A stretch of DNA of 64,000 bases. It comes from Lucifuga dentata. Its lineage: Eukaryota; Chordata; Actinopteri; Ophidiiformes; Bythitidae. Both the position numbers and the translations under genes were made by a program. Positions 58,860-64,000 of the stretch are shown piece after piece; positions within the stretch are counted from its first letter, which is position 1; each line of letters starts with the position of its first letter. The notes below the pieces were generated by a model. That model made no database searches. It was given only the letters and a program-made list of their open reading frames with translations, and had not been told where the DNA came from. The stretch lies in the NCBI GenBank assembly GCA_014773175.1, contig VXCM01000215.1, positions 72,105 through 136,104 of the forward strand, in the 5' to 3' direction.

Positions 58860-61800
58860 GTATGGTGCAAGAGCGGGATGAAAACATCATTTGAAGCTCA
58901 TTTTTATTTCTCTTTCTTCTCTTCAGACTAAGTAAAATCCATATAAACTGTACATATCAATAGCATTATATCAAATAGTATTCTTTTTTTTTAAATCAAA
59001 TAGTATTCATGTAAAGTATACCAAATATGCAATATGGAAATGATCTTTTTTGATTGCATCCTGATAAATGCGAAATCCTGACTCAGCTATTTTCCTAGTT
59101 TGCCTATTTCAGCAAACTCAGTAGCTACCCAAAATGATTTGTCTGTGCAGTGTATTAATTACAATGAATCTTCATATAATTTCATCAACATTTGTCTTCT
59201 TGGATTGCCAGGTTTTTCCTGCCAATCCGCATAGCGAAATACAGATATTTGTACAACAATGACCATTGTTTGGCTTGCATTTCTTTGAGACAAAAAAGTG
59301 AAAATAAACATTCAGCTGCAGAGGCTCCAAGTAGATTCATTTGGACACATCTGAGCAAATCTAATCTGTGTGTGGTGAAAATAAACAGTGTCCTGACTTT
59401 ACAAAAAACACAAACAAAGGAGGTAGAGCAGGTCTTTCACGTCAGACCACCTAAATAGCTCTGGTAAAGTTTTACTTTGAAAAATTATTCAGAATACTGC
59501 TTTGTGTCACAGGTCCCTGGATGATCAGAGCAGATATTCCTTATTGTTCTATCCTAAATCATTCCTTATTTACTGAATAACCCCCCCCAATACACACACA
59601 CAGACCACTGGGGGTCATCAAACCCTAGTTTTGGAAGCCATTAAAATACAGTATAACATGAAACAAATTTTGTTCTTAGCCAGCTTTAAATCTGCGTTGA
59701 AAACACATGGTATACATCAGAGTCTGTTGATGTCATTGACTGCACAAATCATTTTATAAATACTGAGTTTACACTGAAAGGTTTAGCAAATTGTTCCGCA
59801 CTAGATCACATGCAATTTCCACATCATATTCAAGGGAAATGTACTTTTACTCTTACTTGGACTTTTAATATTACATTTTACAAGCTCTTGTTTTATATGG
59901 GTTTTGCACCTGCGTTACTGGTTTGCATTACATACCCCTTCTTCCTCTGCCTGTAAAAGTATATTATAGCTTTTAATTCTCTTTTTTATTGGTTCTTATA
60001 TTCTCCTGTTTTCATTGGAAAACTGTCTAATAGTTGCATTGTAAGTGTTTCACCAGACCTTAAACAACTTGAACTTGAACTAAGAACAAAAAAAATAAAA
60101 TAGAATCAGTTATAGCTGTTTTAAGGTATAAAACATATTTACATGTGGGATTAATTCTTCAGTTCAACCATATTTCAAGAAGGCACTTAAGTGTGTAAGA
60201 AAACAATCCTGGGATAATTATCGCAGAATGCATATCTCCAAGGGTAAGCTTCCTATGAGATACGTGCCAGACACACTAATGTAAACCAGTTGTGGGTCTT
60301 AGTGATTGCCAATGTGTCAAGTGATATTCTCTGCTCTTTCAAGCTGTTAGCTGGATTGTACGTGCTTGGGTTAGTTCTGGGATTTGGTAGACATGCTCTA
60401 TTACCATCTTCTACAGCCTGAAAACAGCCTGAATGTGAGCCAGGAGAGCAGACTTGAGTCCACCCGAGCCCTGCAAGACCTCCCCGCCTCTCTACCGCTT
60501 AACCTCCCTCAACTGCAATACTGCAACTTCAGTATTTTTTTATGCTTCCATTGCATAAATTCTTAAATTACCAATACTTTATGGATATTTTTGCATGTTT
60601 CAGCGTATTTACTACAAAATTACTTATGCCTGTTGTGTGAAGGGGAAGTTGAAAAGATGCATTATTTTGAAAGGTTTTTCCATGTTGGTGTCAAGGTCAT
60701 ATTCTGAATATTGACTTCTGAAACACAAAACTATAAATTAACATTGTCAATTTTTGTGTATATTTGCTTATTTGGATAGAGTTTTCCAAACACATAGCTT
60801 ATGAATTCAAAATTCAGAGACATCAGAAACTTTCCAACAGCACATGAATGCAATACAAGAAGACTTTTTTGAAACAGTACTTTTCAACAGGTTTACATTA
60901 TAGTGACATAACTTTGACTAAAACAGACAACTAAATGCATCCATTAGCCTATTTTAATTAATCTGCAAGTTTCTGCAAATTCATACTATATTGAAATGAA
61001 TCCAAACCAGACATATCTCAAAATAAGCATTAATTATTCAGAAAAATGGTGCACCTTTGGAAGATGGTAGGAATATCAGTGTATTTAATCACAATTTATA
61101 GTAAATATGCTACAATATGCAAAAATATGGTACAATCCTAACTTCTTCCTATTCCCATTTGTTCCTTTCAGGGGCTTTAACCCTGCATTCCTCTCTTTCT
61201 GTTATTTACAGTATCTTCCTGTCAGAAATCCCAACCTATAAAACAGATTGATGACCTCCACACAGGCCAGAGCACTTTAACGACAGAGGTCACAATAAAA
61301 CAGTTACAACACGGACCAGCACCCACTGCCATTCATCAAACTGGCAGTCTGTGTTTATAAGACTAACCATTATTTCGACACCCTGCGTTAGTCATACAGT
61401 GATAATGGATTTCATAAGAACAAACACTTTATGTGCTGTGTTTTTCATTTTCATTTCAAGTAGAGCCAATAGACGTCTAGGAGCCTTTGCTGGCTTACTG
61501 GAAAGCATCAGATGCATTTGGTGTGGGGTTTGGCACCAGATGATAATTAAGTGTTTTTACACACATAGCAGCTTTGGTCAGTAGTGTTTTTGTCAACAGA
61601 AGACAGGCCTTCTTACTGGAAAGCGAGGCGTTTTGAGTGCGGTAGCTTCAGCGTAATTGCTAACAAATGTGCTTTGTCTCAAATACTGTATGTATAGCCT
61701 TGTTGAATAAACTCAGAAAAATGGCTAATTAGTTTTGGCCAGGCTCTGTTTTACTTGTAATCCAGGAATAATTTTCCGTAGTGCTGCTTTCGTGCAGACT

Positions 61801-64000
61801 GTGATTATGTTGTTTACTTTGCTGAAGTATTCATATGTATTTTTGAATGGAACATGTGGATTGAAAAGAATGGATTTCCTAGAATTCCATCTTTGTGTAC
61901 GGGCTTCATTTTCACTGTATGATCTAATACAAGGATACAAGGAGCTTTATTGTCATCTCACCACACCCGCATTATACTTGTACAATGTTACATGTGATGC
62001 ACATGAAATTCTGTTTCCTGGGCTGGTGAAAAAGTGGCTGCTCATACAAGAGAGTTACCAAAGTAAAACATATAAAAAGGCACATAATAACCAAAAATAT
62101 ATATTAAAAAAGGCACATAATAAAAATATAAGAGACATAAGAAAAACTGCACAAAAATAACAATAAATATAATAAAAAATAAGACCCCGTTTCCCAAAAA
62201 GTGTAAGTAGTGCAGGGATCAGTGGTCAAATAGTCCAGTGCAAGTATCAAACAGATTGAAAGGAAGAGGCATCTATCTATTATAGTTATAAGTTATGATA
62301 GTTATATCTATGATAGTCTACATCTCCTTACTGTACTGCACATTGAGATGAAAACAGACTGCATCTTTGCCATCTGAGAGTGAGGAAAGTAATGCTGCAG
62401 CTGCTTAAAGAGTGACCTCACTGTACATACACGCTCACAAGCACACCATCATCCATTCAGCTGGATCCTCTCCATGTTCAGCATCATCCTCACTTCTGTC
62501 AAGGCTCGACATAAGGAAATGATATGTAGCACACTGTGAAATCATTCTTCCCTGAAGGATCAACAAACAACATGATTTATCACCACCTGAATCGACTCGC
62601 CAGTACATGAGCAGGCATGAAAGCATTATAAAGGGAACAACATTTAGCTGATGAACCTTTGATCAGCTTCAGAGTAACAGGAAACGTGATGCTGATGATG
62701 TTGGAGTTAACTGTGTTCATTTTGAAACAGTTTCACTGTTTTTCACAAATACTCCCTTCAGACAAATTCTAAACAGCCTCTGTACAAGGAGTAGTCAGGC
62801 AAAGAAATGCTGAATTTACTACCATTAATGTCTAAATTAAAGGACCATACTGTTGGTTTTGGTGGTGTAATCCTTTAAGAGGAACTTCAATTGAGAGCAT
62901 CAGTTTTCTACAGATTCCTCTTTATTTTCAGTCATGGGACATTTATAATAACTTATAACTTTATTTATAATAACTTAAGCCAAAATGGGTCAAAGTGATA
63001 TTTATAAAAAATTGAGATCATCATGTTTGAGTTACAGCTAATTTGTTGAATGCAGTTTATCGCTTTCCCACTCCATTATTTGGTTTTCATTGCCTTTATT
63101 CACCTCGTCTTCAGAAATATCTTGTTGCTTTATGCCGTTGTTCTCAAAAGTTCTGTACCAAATGAGCAATCCAAAATACTGAAGTGCCACCTTACCAACA
63201 AACTATCAAACTCTGAGAAAAATCACAATATGAGTAAAAAAGTTACTGACACCCATGTAAAAGGCAAGTACATCATGTGTACACTTTACAACTTGGGCTG
63301 TTTTTGCCAAAAAAAAAAAAAAAATCTTAATTAAATGAGAATAATGATTCATTTTAAAAACAATTTCTTAATGAAACCCATTTCATTTGTGAATATTTTT
63401 CCATAATAACACTGTTTCCATATATTTAAATTGTTTTGATTCTCTGCAAAATTTCCCAGAGAAATCTCAAGTTTCACCAGGGGGACATCTAGTACTGGTG
63501 GTGCATGTGCCACAGATTGAGAACCATTGCTGTATACTAAATAGGGCCTGCTTTATCTGCCATAAACTACTATGTTTACTGTAGGACATATTGTATTCTG
63601 TAAATTAGCCACTGATGCTTTCCATTAGACTGGATAAAATACAATGACATTTTTATTTTTGGCAACTTCTTGAGCGTGTAAATATTCCTGCTACGTATAT
63701 ATCAGATACAGTATCTGATGTTATCAATTTCCAAACTACCTTTAAATATAAGTGCCTTTAACCCTGAGCTGACATCACATGGATGATCTCAGCCAAGCTA
63801 ACACTTAATGGCTGTGGACATGTGACCATACAGAAATAATGACCATATTGCATGATGCATTAAATTAGCACCAGACCACAAAGTCCCAGCTGAGCTCACT
63901 GGACCAAGAGTAATGCAAATACACATAATTGTAATGAAAACATCAGTCAGATGAGCTGGTGGCCACTGTTCATGTGATGGAAGCCATTTGCTGGTTTGGA
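58860..64000 (+). other. p3h2 intron 3, partial (runs off the window)
   Basis: No further p3h2 exon was found by looking for the next expected family block (roughly DHYMQVLVCQHECV) in the three + frames. A C run lies at 59581-59588, a retroelement-like segment at 61932-62170, and a poly(A) near 63310-63324. A phrase close to GGTTGAGAACCACTG, often seen at transposon ends, occurs at about 63515-63530. Nothing else recognised. Confidence 0.65.
61932..62170. repeat. candidate retroelement end
   Basis: The segment starts AAGGATACAAGGAGCTTTAT, TGTCATCTCACC and contains CACATGAAATTCTGTTTCC. It then turns into A-rich sequence with two copies of AAAAGGCACATAATAA. The first part resembles a recurrent fish repeat with the core GAGCTTTATTGTCAT and GAAATT. 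The family is not certain. Confidence 0.4.

Noticed and set aside
58860..64000. Search for p3h2 exon 4 and for tp63 exons
   Set aside because: No frame carries the expected CXXXC-containing segment or any p63 DNA-binding motif. The window ends within intron 3.
1..64000. A novel multi-gene system or horizontally transferred cluster
   Set aside because: All supported coding sequence belongs to three ordinary vertebrate genes or to transposon debris. No operon-like spacing, no prokaryotic genes and no composition islands were seen beyond the GC-richer exons.

Overview
This window is vertebrate nuclear DNA, almost certainly from a teleost fish. Coding exons are small and widely spaced, and all have GT-AG borders. 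Dinucleotide microsatellites are frequent. Degraded Tc1, mariner, PIF/Harbinger and foldback (MITE-like) transposons fill the non-coding DNA. Three genes are present, all on the + strand: the 3' part of ccdc50, a complete claudin-1-like gene, and the first three coding exons of p3h2 (leprel1). Their human counterparts lie in the same part of chromosome 3q28. The species cannot be named from the sequence.

Layout. 173-3928: the last seven coding exons of ccdc50, a ubiquitin-binding coiled-coil adaptor. They start with a long arginine/acidic-rich cassette exon and end at the stop codon. 3929-12370: probable ccdc50 3' UTR and intergenic DNA, with one DNA-transposon remnant at 6253-6670. 12371-15391: cldn1-like gene of four coding exons (198 residues, ending in a Tyr-Val PDZ ligand) with its probable promoter and 3' UTR. 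15392-18966: a Tc1-like transposase remnant and a 1-kb foldback element that ends about 160 bp before the p3h2 start codon. 19126-64000: p3h2 exon 1, a 38.3-kb intron 1, exon 2, exon 3 and part of intron 3. The gene runs off the right edge. Intron 1 holds only transposon debris, hairpins and microsatellites that I can recognise.

The three proteins act separately: ubiquitin-linked signalling, tight junctions, and collagen prolyl 3-hydroxylation in the ER. Their nearness reflects conserved synteny, not an operon. The clearest unusual signals are: (i) at least six exact 62-67 bp direct duplications flanking single N characters, which look like unmerged contig overlaps; (ii) a claudin whose first extracellular loop is eight residues shorter than in human claudin-1; (iii) several nearly perfect foldback structures, including a 50-bp perfect palindrome inside cldn1 intron 1; and (iv) gene order and orientation rearranged relative to human. 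I found no bacterial-type system, CRISPR array or defence island. No new multi-gene system can be supported.
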